Of a stretch of DNA of 34,646 nt, positions 15,607 through 24,693 are shown one piece after another. Each line of letters starts with the position of its first letter. Within the stretch, counting starts at the first letter, position 1. Below the pieces are notes generated by a model, which was given only the letters and a program-made list of their open reading frames with translations, had not been told where the DNA came from and ran no database searches. Source of the DNA: Chitinophagaceae bacterium (GTDB lineage: Bacteria; Bacteroidota; Bacteroidia; Chitinophagales; Chitinophagaceae); the NCBI GenBank assembly GCA_009885535.1, contig VFKL01000118.1:1-34646 (forward strand), written 5' to 3'. A program made the position numbers and the translations under genes.

Positions 15607-17733
15607 TTGGAAATTAGAAAAGATATATTATGGCGAGTTTATGTATGCTACATTGGCATCATGATTATTGGCGTTTTAGTGCTTGCCAAAACATTCTACA
15701 TACAACAAGTAGAAGGTAAGTTTTGGAGAAGTATGGGGGATAGTTTACACCTCAAATACATGCCTATAAATGCAGCTCGTGGAAGTATTTATAGCGAAGA
15801 TGGCAATATTTTGAGTACATCGATTCCTGTATTTGATGTGTATGTTGATTTTTGTGCAGAAGGGTTAAGGGCAAAAAACGGTTTGTTGTTTAAGGAAAAT
15901 ATTGATTCATTGGCATTGAGAATGAGTCAGGTTTTTGGCGATAAGTCTAAGGAGACCTACAAAAATGATTTGGAATTGGCTTATCAAAATAAAGAGCGTT
16001 ACTATTTGCTCAAGCGAAAAATCTCTTACGATGAAATGAGTATGATGCGCAATTTTCCGTTGGTTAAATTAGGTAGAAATAAAAGTGGTTTCATTTATGA
16101 TATTCGCGATAAACGTATTAATCCCTATGTATTATTAGCAAACAGAACCATAGGCCTTTCAAGGAAAGATTCTTCAAAGAATGTTGGACTTGAAAGGACC
16201 TATGACAGTTTGCTTCGCGGTGAATCTGGTCAAAGATTAATGCGTTATGCTTCGGGTGCGTACATGCCAGTTGAAGGTGCCGAAGTAGATCCTATAAACG
16301 GAAAAGACATCATCACTACATTAGATACATATATTCAAGACGTTGCTGAAGACGAACTTATGCAAATGATGGTAGGAAATAATTCTGAACACGGAAGTGT
16401 TATCGTAATGGAAGTGGCTACCGGAAAAATAAAAGCCATAGCCAATTTGGGTAAGCAAAAAGATGGTAGTTATACCGAAGATTTAAATTATGGAATTGGT
16501 AAAGCAACTGAACCTGGCTCCGTATTTAAATTGGCTACATTATTGAGTTTGCTAGATGATAAATATGTAACCAATGATTCCAAAGTAGATTGTGAAGGTG
16601 GGGCGAAATATTTTTACGGGTTAAGAATAAAAGATTCTCATCTGGGCACAGGGTCAATTACAGTTAAAGAGGCATTTATGAGAAGTAGTAATGTTGCCTT
16701 TGCAAAATTAGCGAATCAATATTATCAGGAACAACCCATGAAATGGTATCAACATTTGGATCGTTTTAGATTAACCAAATTAACTGGTATTGATATCATC
16801 GCAACATCAGGAAAGCCAACCATAAAAAGTCCTTCATCAAAAAGTTGGGGAAAAACAACCATTCCGTATATGGCACATGGTTATGAAGAATTGGTTACAC
16901 CGTTGCACATGTTAATGCTGTATAATGCAGTGGCCAACAATGGTAAAATGATGAAGCCGTATTTGGTAAATTCTGTAAAGGAAAATGGAATTGAAATTCA
17001 AAAATTTGTACCAGAAGTTTTAGTAGATAAAATTTGTAGCGATGATGCAATCAAACAAGCTAAAGAATGTTTGCGTGCCGTTGTGGATAGTGTTCATGGT
17101 ACTGGATATAAAATATTAACCGATTCTAATTATTCCATTTCAGGAAAAACAGGAACTGCTGTAACTGCATTAGATAATTCAGGATATAACAAAGGCAATA
17201 AAATTTATCAGTCATCATTTATTGGTTACTTCCCTTCAGAAAATCCAAAGTATTCAATTGCGGTTGTAATACAAAATAATAAAAATTCGAAACAATATTA
17301 TGGCGCAGTGGTTTCGGGTAAAGTGTTTAAAAAAGTGAGCGATCGTATTTTCAATCATTTTTTGAGTAAACCCAATTTTAAAAATGAAACCTTGTTAGAT
17401 ACTTCGGTTCATTATTATTATGGTATCAAAAACGACATGCAATCCATATTTGCTGGACTAGGCATTACTTATGCAGATTCAAATGCATCTGGATTATGGC
17501 GCAACGCAAGTTTATCGGGTAAAAAAGCCACGCTTACAGAATCGGATCAACTAAATACGACAAACAACATAATGCCCAATTTGGTGGGAATGGGTTTAAA
17601 AGATGCATTATATCTATTGGAAAATAAAGGACTAACGGCAACGATTAGTGGAAAAGGAAAAGTGATTAGCCAAAGTTTATTTCCAGGTACTTCATTTAAA
17701 AAAGGTCAAAAAATAATTTTAATGCTTAATTAA
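15607..17733 (+). CDS. ftsI: Septal peptidoglycan transpeptidase FtsI/PBP3 with PASTA domain
   Basis: Cross-links septal peptidoglycan in the periplasm as partner of FtsW. The 708 residues run: transmembrane helix about 11-28, PBP dimer domain starting INAARGSIYSEDG (about 54-66), transpeptidase domain with SVFK (catalytic Ser305, Lys308), SSN (360-362) and KTG (514-516), and one C-terminal PASTA domain (about 650-708, PNLVGMGLKDALYLLENKGL). The frame contains an upstream stop (that of ftsL) and the next in-frame ATG would remove the transmembrane helix, so TTG at 15607 is the likely start. A class B PBP with PASTA is usual for Bacteroidota. Followed by murE after 12 bases. Confidence 0.94.
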   Translation: MEIRKDILWRVYVCYIGIMIIGVLVLAKTFYIQQVEGKFWRSMGDSLHLKYMPINAARGSIYSEDGNILSTSIPVFDVYVDFCAEGLRAKNGLLFKENIDSLALRMSQVFGDKSKETYKNDLELAYQNKERYYLLKRKISYDEMSMMRNFPLVKLGRNKSGFIYDIRDKRINPYVLLANRTIGLSRKDSSKNVGLERTYDSLLRGESGQRLMRYASGAYMPVEGAEVDPINGKDIITTLDTYIQDVAEDELMQMMVGNNSEHGSVIVMEVATGKIKAIANLGKQKDGSYTEDLNYGIGKATEPGSVFKLATLLSLLDDKYVTNDSKVDCEGGAKYFYGLRIKDSHLGTGSITVKEAFMRSSNVAFAKLANQYYQEQPMKWYQHLDRFRLTKLTGIDIIATSGKPTIKSPSSKSWGKTTIPYMAHGYEELVTPLHMLMLYNAVANNGKMMKPYLVNSVKENGIEIQKFVPEVLVDKICSDDAIKQAKECLRAVVDSVHGTGYKILTDSNYSISGKTGTAVTALDNSGYNKGNKIYQSSFIGYFPSENPKYSIAVVIQNNKNSKQYYGAVVSGKVFKKVSDRIFNHFLSKPNFKNETLLDTSVHYYYGIKNDMQSIFAGLGITYADSNASGLWRNASLSGKKATLTESDQLNTTNNIMPNLVGMGLKDALYLLENKGLTATISGKGKVISQSLFPGTSFKKGQKIILMLN

Positions 17734-17745
17734 GCACAAACGCTA

Positions 17746-19206
17746 ATGTTAAAAGATATTCTATATAAAGTAAACATGGTTTCTATCTCCGGTAAAATGG
17801 ATTTGGAAATTAAGAATCTGCAAACAGATTCAAGGGAGGTTTCTTTAGGTAGTTGTTTTGTAGCCATAAAAGGTGTTTCAGTTGACGGACATGATTATAT
17901 ACATACAGCCATACAAAATGGTGCAGTAGCCATTATCTGCGAATGCTTACCTCTGCAACTTCAGGATAATGTAACTTATGTGGAAGTTAAAAACACTGCA
18001 CAAGCTTTAGGGATGATGTGTCATCATTTTTATGGTGAACCATCATCTCATTTAAAAGTGATAGGCGTAACTGGAACAAACGGAAAAACAACCATTGCCA
18101 CTTTGCTTTGGAAATTGTTTACATCACTTGGTTATACATGCGGTTTAATCAGTACAGTTCAAAATCAAATTGGCGATGAGATTATTGAATCCACACATAC
18201 CACGCCGGATTCGATTAGCTTAAATGAATTGTTGAAAAAAATGGTTGATTGCGGATGTACCCATGTATTTATGGAATGCAGTAGCCATGCCATTCATCAA
18301 CAACGTATTGCTGGTGTTGAATTTGCGGCTGCGGTATTTAGCAACATCACGCATGATCATTTGGATTATCACCATACATTCGATGCCTATATTAATATCA
18401 AAAAATCATGGTTTGATGGTTTGTCAAAAGATGCCATTGCCATTTCTAATGCCGATGATAAAAGAGGTTCGGTGATGCTGCAAAATTGCAAAGCAAAAAA
18501 ATATTATTATAGTTTAAAAACACTTGCAGATTTTAAAGGTAAAATTTTAGATAATGCACTTTTAGGTTTACACATGAGTATCAATGATATCGATGTTCAT
18601 TTTAAATTGATTGGTGAATTCAATGCATACAATATTCTTGCTGTTGTAGGCGTAGCAATGAGTTTGGGCGAAGATAAATATCAAGTACTCCAAAATTTAA
18701 GTATGCTCACTGGTGCTGAAGGTCGATTTGATTATACAGTAAGTGCAAAAGAAAATATTGTTGGAATTGTGGATTATGCGCATACCCCAGATGCATTACT
18801 AAATGTGTTGGTTACCATAAAAAATTTACGTCAAGGCGAACAAAAGATTATTACTGTGGTGGGTTGTGGAGGAAATAGAGATGCGGCAAAAAGACCTTTA
18901 ATGGCGGAAGTGGCTTGTCAATACAGCGACAAAGTGATTCTTACTTCTGATAATCCAAGGTTTGAATCGCCTGATGAAATATTGAAACAAATGGAAGCTG
19001 GCGTAAATGTGGTTAGCAGAAAAAAATGCCTGACCATTAGCGACAGGAAAGAGGCCATTAAAACAGCCATCAGTTTTGCAAATCATGCTGATATCGTTTT
19101 AATTGCTGGTAAGGGACATGAAAAATATCAAGATATACAAGGCGTTAAACATCCATTTGATGATAAGTCTGTATTAATGGAAATGCTAGAAATGTTAGAA
19201 AAATAA
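17746..19206 (+). CDS. murE: UDP-MurNAc-L-alanyl-D-glutamate--2,6-diaminopimelate ligase
   Basis: Adds the third residue of the peptidoglycan stem peptide in the cytosol at the cost of ATP. The 486 residues include the N-terminal uridine-binding domain with TDSREV (27-32), the ATP-binding loop GTNGKTT (110-116), central-domain signature THDHLDYH, and the C-terminal DNPR motif starting at Asp402, which specifies meso-diaminopimelate rather than lysine. The cell wall is therefore expected to be DAP type, as in other Bacteroidota. The near-terminal GKGHEKYQ motif is also intact. Lies 12 bases behind ftsI and 20 bases before mraY. Confidence 0.97.
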   Translation: MLKDILYKVNMVSISGKMDLEIKNLQTDSREVSLGSCFVAIKGVSVDGHDYIHTAIQNGAVAIICECLPLQLQDNVTYVEVKNTAQALGMMCHHFYGEPSSHLKVIGVTGTNGKTTIATLLWKLFTSLGYTCGLISTVQNQIGDEIIESTHTTPDSISLNELLKKMVDCGCTHVFMECSSHAIHQQRIAGVEFAAAVFSNITHDHLDYHHTFDAYINIKKSWFDGLSKDAIAISNADDKRGSVMLQNCKAKKYYYSLKTLADFKGKILDNALLGLHMSINDIDVHFKLIGEFNAYNILAVVGVAMSLGEDKYQVLQNLSMLTGAEGRFDYTVSAKENIVGIVDYAHTPDALLNVLVTIKNLRQGEQKIITVVGCGGNRDAAKRPLMAEVACQYSDKVILTSDNPRFESPDEILKQMEAGVNVVSRKKCLTISDRKEAIKTAISFANHADIVLIAGKGHEKYQDIQGVKHPFDDKSVLMEMLEMLEK

Positions 19207-19226
19207 AATTATAAATCTGAATTATT

Positions 19227-20525
19227 ATGTTATATCACTTTTTTGAATGGCTGTCTAAAGAAGGTTACCGTTTTGCGGGTAGCGGTCTTTTTCAGTTCAT
19301 CACATTCAGGGTGATGTTGGCTTTGATTTTGTCTTTGATCATTACAACCATTTTCGGAAAGAAAGTCATACTGTTTCTACAGAACAAACAATTGGGGGAA
19401 ACAGTTAGAGAGTTGGGATTGGAAGGGGAACAACAGAAAAAAGGCACACCCACCATGGGCGGATTAATCATTATTTTGGCTATTCTGGTCCCTACTTTAT
19501 TGCTGGCTAATTTAGATAAAGTGTATATCAGATTGATGCTACTTTGTACGGTATGGCTAGGTGCTATTGGATTTATCGATGATTATTTAAAAATAAGAGC
19601 TAAAAGAATTGCCAAAGAAAAAGGTATAGACTTTAAAAAAACCAATGCAGATGGATTAGCTGGTAAGTTTAAAATATTTGGACAGGTAATGCTAGGAATA
19701 GTAGTTGGTGCCACACTTTATTTTAACCAAAGTGTAGTGGTAAAAAGAGAGGTATTATTAACTGTTCCAATTGAAAAGATTGAAAATTCAAAAGATAAAA
19801 CAAAATTTGAAATCATAAATATTGATGGAAAAAAAAGGGTTTTTACGAATGCGAAAAATGTAATTACAACCATACCGTTTGTGAAAGGTCACGAGTTTAA
19901 TTATGCCAAATTGTTGCCTCAGTCTTTAGAACAATACACGTACATTATTTATATACTCATTGTGATTTTTATTGTAACTGCGGTTTCCAATGGAGCAAAT
20001 ATAACAGATGGGTTAGACGGATTGGCAACAGGAGTAAGTGCGATAATTGGGATATGCTTAGGCATTTTTGCTTATGTAAGTGGTAACATAAAATTTGCTG
20101 AGTATTTAAACATCATGTACATCCCAAATTTGGGTGAGCTATCTATTTTTATTGCAGCTTTTGTAGGGGCTTGTATCGGTTTTTTATGGTACAACGCTTA
20201 CCCAGCGCAAGTTTTCATGGGAGATACAGGAAGTCTTGCACTAGGTGGAATCATTGCAGCGCTTGCCATTATCGTTAGAAAAGAATTGTTGATTCCGATT
20301 TTTTGTTCTGTGTTTTTAATTGAAAATATGAGCGTTATGATTCAGGTGGGTTATTTTAAATACACCAAAAAGAAATATGGTGAAGGAAGGCGCGTGTTTT
20401 TAATGAGCCCTTTGCATCATCATTACCAAAAAAAAGGGTTTCACGAAAGTAAGATTGCGGTAAGGTTTTGGATTGTTACAATTTTAAGCGTAGCGCTTGC
20501 CATTGTAACCCTAAAAATGAGATAA
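19227..20525 (+). CDS. mraY: Phospho-MurNAc-pentapeptide transferase
   Basis: Integral inner-membrane enzyme that moves phospho-MurNAc-pentapeptide to undecaprenyl phosphate, making lipid I. At 432 residues it is longer than the roughly 360 of E. coli. The catalytic motifs are intact: KKGTPTMGG (71-79), FIDDYLK (116-122), [15 protein letters not shown] (255-269), [12 protein letters not shown] and the C-terminal [12 protein letters not shown]. The extra length is mainly an insertion of about 65 residues (about 168-235) between transmembrane segments, rich in charged residues and probably a soluble loop; similar insertions occur in other Bacteroidota as far as I recall. It is followed by an unusually long 339-base spacer before murD. 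Confidence 0.96.
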   Translation: MLYHFFEWLSKEGYRFAGSGLFQFITFRVMLALILSLIITTIFGKKVILFLQNKQLGETVRELGLEGEQQKKGTPTMGGLIIILAILVPTLLLANLDKVYIRLMLLCTVWLGAIGFIDDYLKIRAKRIAKEKGIDFKKTNADGLAGKFKIFGQVMLGIVVGATLYFNQSVVVKREVLLTVPIEKIENSKDKTKFEIINIDGKKRVFTNAKNVITTIPFVKGHEFNYAKLLPQSLEQYTYIIYILIVIFIVTAVSNGANITDGLDGLATGVSAIIGICLGIFAYVSGNIKFAEYLNIMYIPNLGELSIFIAAFVGACIGFLWYNAYPAQVFMGDTGSLALGGIIAALAIIVRKELLIPIFCSVFLIENMSVMIQVGYFKYTKKKYGEGRRVFLMSPLHHHYQKKGFHESKIAVRFWIVTILSVALAIVTLKMR

Positions 20526-20864
20526 TAAACGGATTTATAAAATTATAAAGTTAGTCACCAACCCTAAGAAACTAAAAAAGCAACCCATTAAGTTCGATGC
20601 TTTTGAAGAACCTTTTTTAAAACAATAAATAGGCAATTGCTTACAGTTGTTTTAGAAAAAAATCCTAACAAAAAATGACATCTCTGTGTAAGCAACGGCG
20701 TGTCATATCTATTGGTTTTAATTGCCAACAAGTGTATTGAAAGAACCTTGTTCTTAAATATTCTAAAAGTGATTTTTTACCCTTAGAAAACAAACCCAGT
20801 TTTAATCCGTACCCTTTTTTAACGAATCGTATTTACAATTATTAAAAGTTAGCAAACTGCATTT
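20526..20864 (+). other. 339-base spacer between mraY and murD with RNA-like inverted repeats
   Basis: No credible gene is seen here. TTGCTTACA (20637-20645) pairs perfectly with TGTAAGCAA (20687-20695). Inside that loop, TTGTT/AG (20647-20655) can pair with CTAACAA (20665-20671) with a two-base bulge. ATGACA (20675-20680) pairs with TGTCAT (20701-20706), which crosses the first stem, so the two would form a pseudoknot or exclude each other. A separate hairpin AAGAAC-CTT-GTTCTT lies at 20741-20755. All other spacers in the cluster are under 60 bases. It may be a regulatory leader for murD, a small RNA, or the scar of a lost gene. Confidence 0.4.
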
Positions 20865-22205
20865 ATGTTTACAAAATTAATCATACTCGGAGCTGGAGAA
20901 AGTGGCGTTGGTGCCGCGCTTCTTGCCAAGCAAAAAGGGTATGATGTATTTGTAAGTGATGCTGGTGTTATTGCTGATAAATATGTACAAGAATTAACTA
21001 AAAACGAAATTGCTTTTGAACAATCTGGTCATAGTGAAGAACTGATTTTAAGTGCATCTGAAATTATTAAAAGTCCAGGTATTCCAGAAAAATCAGCTAT
21101 AGTACAAAAAATCAGATTAAATAATATTCCAGTTATCAGCGAAATTGAATTTGCATATAGATATGCTGATGGAAGTAAAATTATTGCGATCACAGGAAGC
21201 AATGGCAAAAGCACTACCACGGCATTAACCTATCATATTTGTAAAACGGCAAACATAGATTGTGCCATGGTTGGGAACATCGGTTTTTCTTTTGCACGAC
21301 AAATAGCTCAAGATCCTAAAGATTTATACATCATAGAAATAAGTTCGTTTCAATTGGATGATATAAAAAGTTTTAGGCCAGATGTAGCCATACTTACAAA
21401 CATAACTGAGGATCATTTAGATAGATATCATTACAAGTTGGAAAACTATGTAAACAGTAAGTTTAGAATTGTAGAAAATCAACGTCAATCAGATGTATTT
21501 ATTTACAATCTTGACGATGAAGTGTCGATGAAATATATTACAAATTATACCATTAATTCAATCCAAGCTCCCATCACTATGAGAAAAGAACTGCCACAAG
21601 GCGCATACTTAACAAACGCGAAAATTTGCCTTAAATGGAAAAGCGAAGAAATGGAAATGAGCGTCTCTGATTTTGCTGTAAAAGGCAAACACAATTTATA
21701 CAATAGTATGGCTGCAAGTATGGCTGGAACTGCGGTTGGTATTCGTAAAGAAAAAATCAGAGAATCTTTACAAACTTTTGAAAGCTTAGAGCATCGTTTG
21801 GAAAACGTAGCAACCATTAAAGGTGTTGAATTTATCAACGACAGTAAAGCTACAAACGTTAATAGTACTTGGTTTGCGCTTGAAAGCATGACAAAGCCTG
21901 TGATTTTGATTTTAGGCGGAGTAGATAAAGGCAATGATTATAACCTACTTAAAGAATTGGTTTCTGAAAAAGTAAAAGCAATAGTGTGTATGGGATTAGA
22001 TAACATGAAAATTGAAGAATCTTTTTCTGAAATCATTCCACTAATCGTTCATACAAAGAGCGCGGAAGAAGCGACCAATACGGCATTTCAAATTGCAAAT
22101 AAAGGAGAGGTGGTTTTGTTGAGTCCGGCTTGTTCAAGTTTTGATTTGTTTAAAAACTTTGAAGATAGAGGCAATCAATTTAAAGCAGCAGTAAGAAATT
22201 TATAA
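20865..22205 (+). CDS. murD: UDP-N-acetylmuramoyl-L-alanine--D-glutamate ligase
   Basis: Cytosolic ATP-dependent ligase adding D-glutamate to UDP-MurNAc-L-Ala. The 446-residue length is typical. Motifs: N-terminal Rossmann-like GAGESGVGAALLA (about 9-21), KSPGIP (about 70-75), ATP loop GSNGKST (111-117), EISSFQLD (about 159), TNITEDHLDRY (about 184), NDSKATN (about 326) and the C-terminal LLSPACSSFDLF. All the ligase residues expected for the Mur family are present. First gene after the mraY-murD spacer, so it may need its own promoter or read-through; no TAnnTTTG element was found in the spacer. Followed by ftsW after 28 bases. Confidence 0.96.
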   Translation: MFTKLIILGAGESGVGAALLAKQKGYDVFVSDAGVIADKYVQELTKNEIAFEQSGHSEELILSASEIIKSPGIPEKSAIVQKIRLNNIPVISEIEFAYRYADGSKIIAITGSNGKSTTTALTYHICKTANIDCAMVGNIGFSFARQIAQDPKDLYIIEISSFQLDDIKSFRPDVAILTNITEDHLDRYHYKLENYVNSKFRIVENQRQSDVFIYNLDDEVSMKYITNYTINSIQAPITMRKELPQGAYLTNAKICLKWKSEEMEMSVSDFAVKGKHNLYNSMAASMAGTAVGIRKEKIRESLQTFESLEHRLENVATIKGVEFINDSKATNVNSTWFALESMTKPVILILGGVDKGNDYNLLKELVSEKVKAIVCMGLDNMKIEESFSEIIPLIVHTKSAEEATNTAFQIANKGEVVLLSPACSSFDLFKNFEDRGNQFKAAVRNL

Positions 22206-22233
22206 TCATATTTTAAAAAGTATTTCACTTTTT

Positions 22234-23580
22234 ATGCAAGAAACAATTGATAAAATAAAACGATTTTTTAACCCAGGTTTAGATAGCAATTTAGCCACTA
22301 CAGCTCCATTTAATATAGGGGATGTAGGTAATAATCTTGTTGTAAAAACAAAAGGAGATCGCGTTATTTGGTCTATTGTTATTATTCTTACTATGGCAAG
22401 TTTGCTTCTAGTGTATAGCAGCACAGGTTCGTTGGCTTATCGGATGAGCAGAAGTACAGAAAGTTATTTGTTCAAGCAATTTGCTTTTATCATTGTAGGA
22501 CTATTATTTATTTATTTTTTCCATAGAATAAATTACACTTTCTTTTCAAGGTTGGCGCTAATCCTATTTTTAGTTTCTATACCATTATTGTTTTACACCT
22601 TATTTTTTGGCGTTGAACTTAATGCGGGAAGTAGGTGGATTAGGCTTCCAGTTATCAATATGACTTTTCAAACTTCTGATTTTGCCAAATTGGCTTTGTT
22701 TATGTACATGAGCAGAATGTTGAGTAGAAAGCAATTGGTGATTAAGGATTTTAAAAAAGGATTTCTTCCAATAGTTACACCAGTAATAATTATTTGTGGA
22801 TTCATCGCACCTGCTAATTTGTCGACTTCAATATTGGTTTTTGGTACCAGTATGATGCTTATGTTTATCGGAAGAGTGAGCACAAAACATTTGTTGGGCG
22901 TTGTGGCTGTTGCATTGGTGCCAATTATTTTGCTGGTATCTATAGCCGTTACTACATACAATAAAGAAACAAAAAAAGCAAATGAATTGCCGGTTGCATT
23001 AAGGGTTGCACGCATTCCAACATGGATAGGTAGAATTCAAACATTTTTATACGTTCAAAAAGAAGATGATAGCGAAAAATCATATCAAAATAATCAAGCA
23101 AAAATTGCAGTAGCCAATGGGGGTTGGTTTGGTCGCGGTCCTGGAAATAGTTTGCAAAGAAATTTCCTGCCGCATTGTTACAGCGATTTTATTTATGCCA
23201 TTATCATTGAAGAATACGGTTTTGTAGGCGCAGCATTTATGTTGATGATTTATTTGCTCTTCTTGTTTAGATGCATTCGATTGTATAGAAAATGTCCATT
23301 TGCTTTTGGCGCTTTTCTAGCACTTGCGTTAAGTTTTACATTGGTCATTCAAGCCATTGCAAACATGGGTGTAAATGTAAGTTTGTTGCCAAATACTGGG
23401 GTTACACTTCCTTTGGTAAGTATGGGTGGTAGCAGTTTATGGTTTACTTGTATGTCTATAGGAATTATTTTAAGTGTAGCAAGAAATGTGGAACAACAAG
23501 AAGGGTCGCAACTTAAAAATATCGAAGCGGCGGTTGCGGCTGAAACAGAATCAAAAGAAACGCAGACAAGTAACATTTAA
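22234..23580 (+). CDS. ftsW: Septal peptidoglycan glycosyltransferase FtsW
   Basis: A SEDS-family polytopic membrane protein that polymerises lipid II into glycan strands at the septum together with FtsI. 448 residues with about ten hydrophobic helices. Family motifs are present: YSSTGSLAY (near 61-69), NAGSRWIRLP after the third helices, the segment PANLSTSIL, and the C-terminal NTGVTLPLVSMGGSSLW. A cytosolic N-terminal extension of about 45 residues (MQETIDKIKRFFNPG onward) precedes the first helix and an Ala/Glu-rich tail of about 25 residues follows the last. Position between murD and murG is standard for dcw and separates it from RodA. Stop codon is 12 bases before murG. Confidence 0.94.
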   Translation: MQETIDKIKRFFNPGLDSNLATTAPFNIGDVGNNLVVKTKGDRVIWSIVIILTMASLLLVYSSTGSLAYRMSRSTESYLFKQFAFIIVGLLFIYFFHRINYTFFSRLALILFLVSIPLLFYTLFFGVELNAGSRWIRLPVINMTFQTSDFAKLALFMYMSRMLSRKQLVIKDFKKGFLPIVTPVIIICGFIAPANLSTSILVFGTSMMLMFIGRVSTKHLLGVVAVALVPIILLVSIAVTTYNKETKKANELPVALRVARIPTWIGRIQTFLYVQKEDDSEKSYQNNQAKIAVANGGWFGRGPGNSLQRNFLPHCYSDFIYAIIIEEYGFVGAAFMLMIYLLFLFRCIRLYRKCPFAFGAFLALALSFTLVIQAIANMGVNVSLLPNTGVTLPLVSMGGSSLWFTCMSIGIILSVARNVEQQEGSQLKNIEAAVAAETESKETQTSNI

Positions 23581-23592
23581 TAGAATAGATGA

Positions 23593-24690
23593 ATGGCAAA
23601 CGGCAAAAGATTTATAATAGCAGGAGGTGGAACAGGTGGTCATATATTTCCGGCTATTGCTATTGCTCAAATGCTTAAAAAAATATCACCTGAATCGAGT
23701 TTTTTGTTTGTTGGCGCTAAAGGAAAAATGGAAATGGAAAAAGTGCCTCAGGCTGGTTTTGATATAGAAGGCTTAACCATAGCAGGTTTCAAAAGAAGTT
23801 CTTTGATAAAAAATATTGGGTTACCCATAAAACTGATTCAAAGTTTTATACAAGTAGCTCGGATTTTTAAAAAGTTTAAACCAGATGCAGTAATAGGCGT
23901 AGGTGGTTACTCTAGCTTTCCGGTTTTAAGATTTGCACAGTCTAAAGGCATTCCAACCTTTATTCATGAGTCAAATTCTTTTGCTGGAAAATCAAATCGG
24001 ATGTTGGGTAAAAAAGCGATAAAGATTTTTACAGCTACAGATGGAATGGAATCGTTCTTTCCAAAAGAGAAAATTACTATAAGTGGCAATCCCGTTCGTG
24101 CGTCAATTATCAATCATAAAGTAACAACCGAAGAAGGGCTACATCATTTTGGTTTGACACAGAATAAAAAAACAATTTTCAGTGTTGGCGGTAGTTTAGG
24201 AGCACAAAGTATTAATGATGCCATTTTAAAAAATCTAAATTATTTTAAAAATGGTAATGTGCAATTGATTTGGCAAACAGGGAAATCATTTTTTAATCAA
24301 GCAAAAGAAGCTTGCAAAGATTTTGAGCATATTGTAGTGAAGGATTTTGTAAATCAAATGGAATATGCTTATGCCGCAGCTGATGTAGTTATAAGCAGAA
24401 GTGGGGCAATGGCGGTTTCGGAATTGTGTATCGTTGGGAAGCCAGTTTTTTTTGTGCCCTTTCCATTTGCGGCTGAAAATCATCAAATGGTAAATGCTCA
24501 AAAAATTGTAGAAAAAAATGCGGCTTTAGTTATGAAAGATAAAGATGCTTTAGAAAAACTAATTCCTGAAGTATTTGAATTGCTGAATAACAATGAAACA
24601 CAAAATAAATTAAAACAAAATATATCAAAACTTGGCGTTTTAAACGCTGATGAAATTATAGCCAATCAAATATTGGATATTATAAAATAA
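23593..24690 (+). CDS. murG: UDP-GlcNAc--MurNAc-pentapeptide-PP-undecaprenol GlcNAc transferase
   Basis: Peripheral inner-membrane GT-B glycosyltransferase that turns lipid I into lipid II. 365 residues. Visible motifs are the first glycine loop GGGTGGHIFPA (11-21), GVGGYSSFP (about 98-106), HESNSFAGKSNR (about 117; the family usually has HEQN, here HESN), the second glycine loop SVGGSLGAQSIN (about 197-208) and the donor-binding SRSGAMAVSEL and PFPFAAENHQ segments. The start at ATG 23593 gives the canonical MANGKRFIIAGG beginning; an overlapping ATG at 23589 is in another frame. Only three bases separate it from murC. Confidence 0.96.
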   Translation: MANGKRFIIAGGGTGGHIFPAIAIAQMLKKISPESSFLFVGAKGKMEMEKVPQAGFDIEGLTIAGFKRSSLIKNIGLPIKLIQSFIQVARIFKKFKPDAVIGVGGYSSFPVLRFAQSKGIPTFIHESNSFAGKSNRMLGKKAIKIFTATDGMESFFPKEKITISGNPVRASIINHKVTTEEGLHHFGLTQNKKTIFSVGGSLGAQSINDAILKNLNYFKNGNVQLIWQTGKSFFNQAKEACKDFEHIVVKDFVNQMEYAYAAADVVISRSGAMAVSELCIVGKPVFFVPFPFAAENHQMVNAQKIVEKNAALVMKDKDALEKLIPEVFELLNNNETQNKLKQNISKLGVLNADEIIANQILDIIK

Positions 24691-24693
24691 AAA

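Noticed and set aside
21545-21934. A 129-codon minus-strand open frame inside murD
   Set aside because: Antisense to conserved murD motifs, with no independent start context or similarity.
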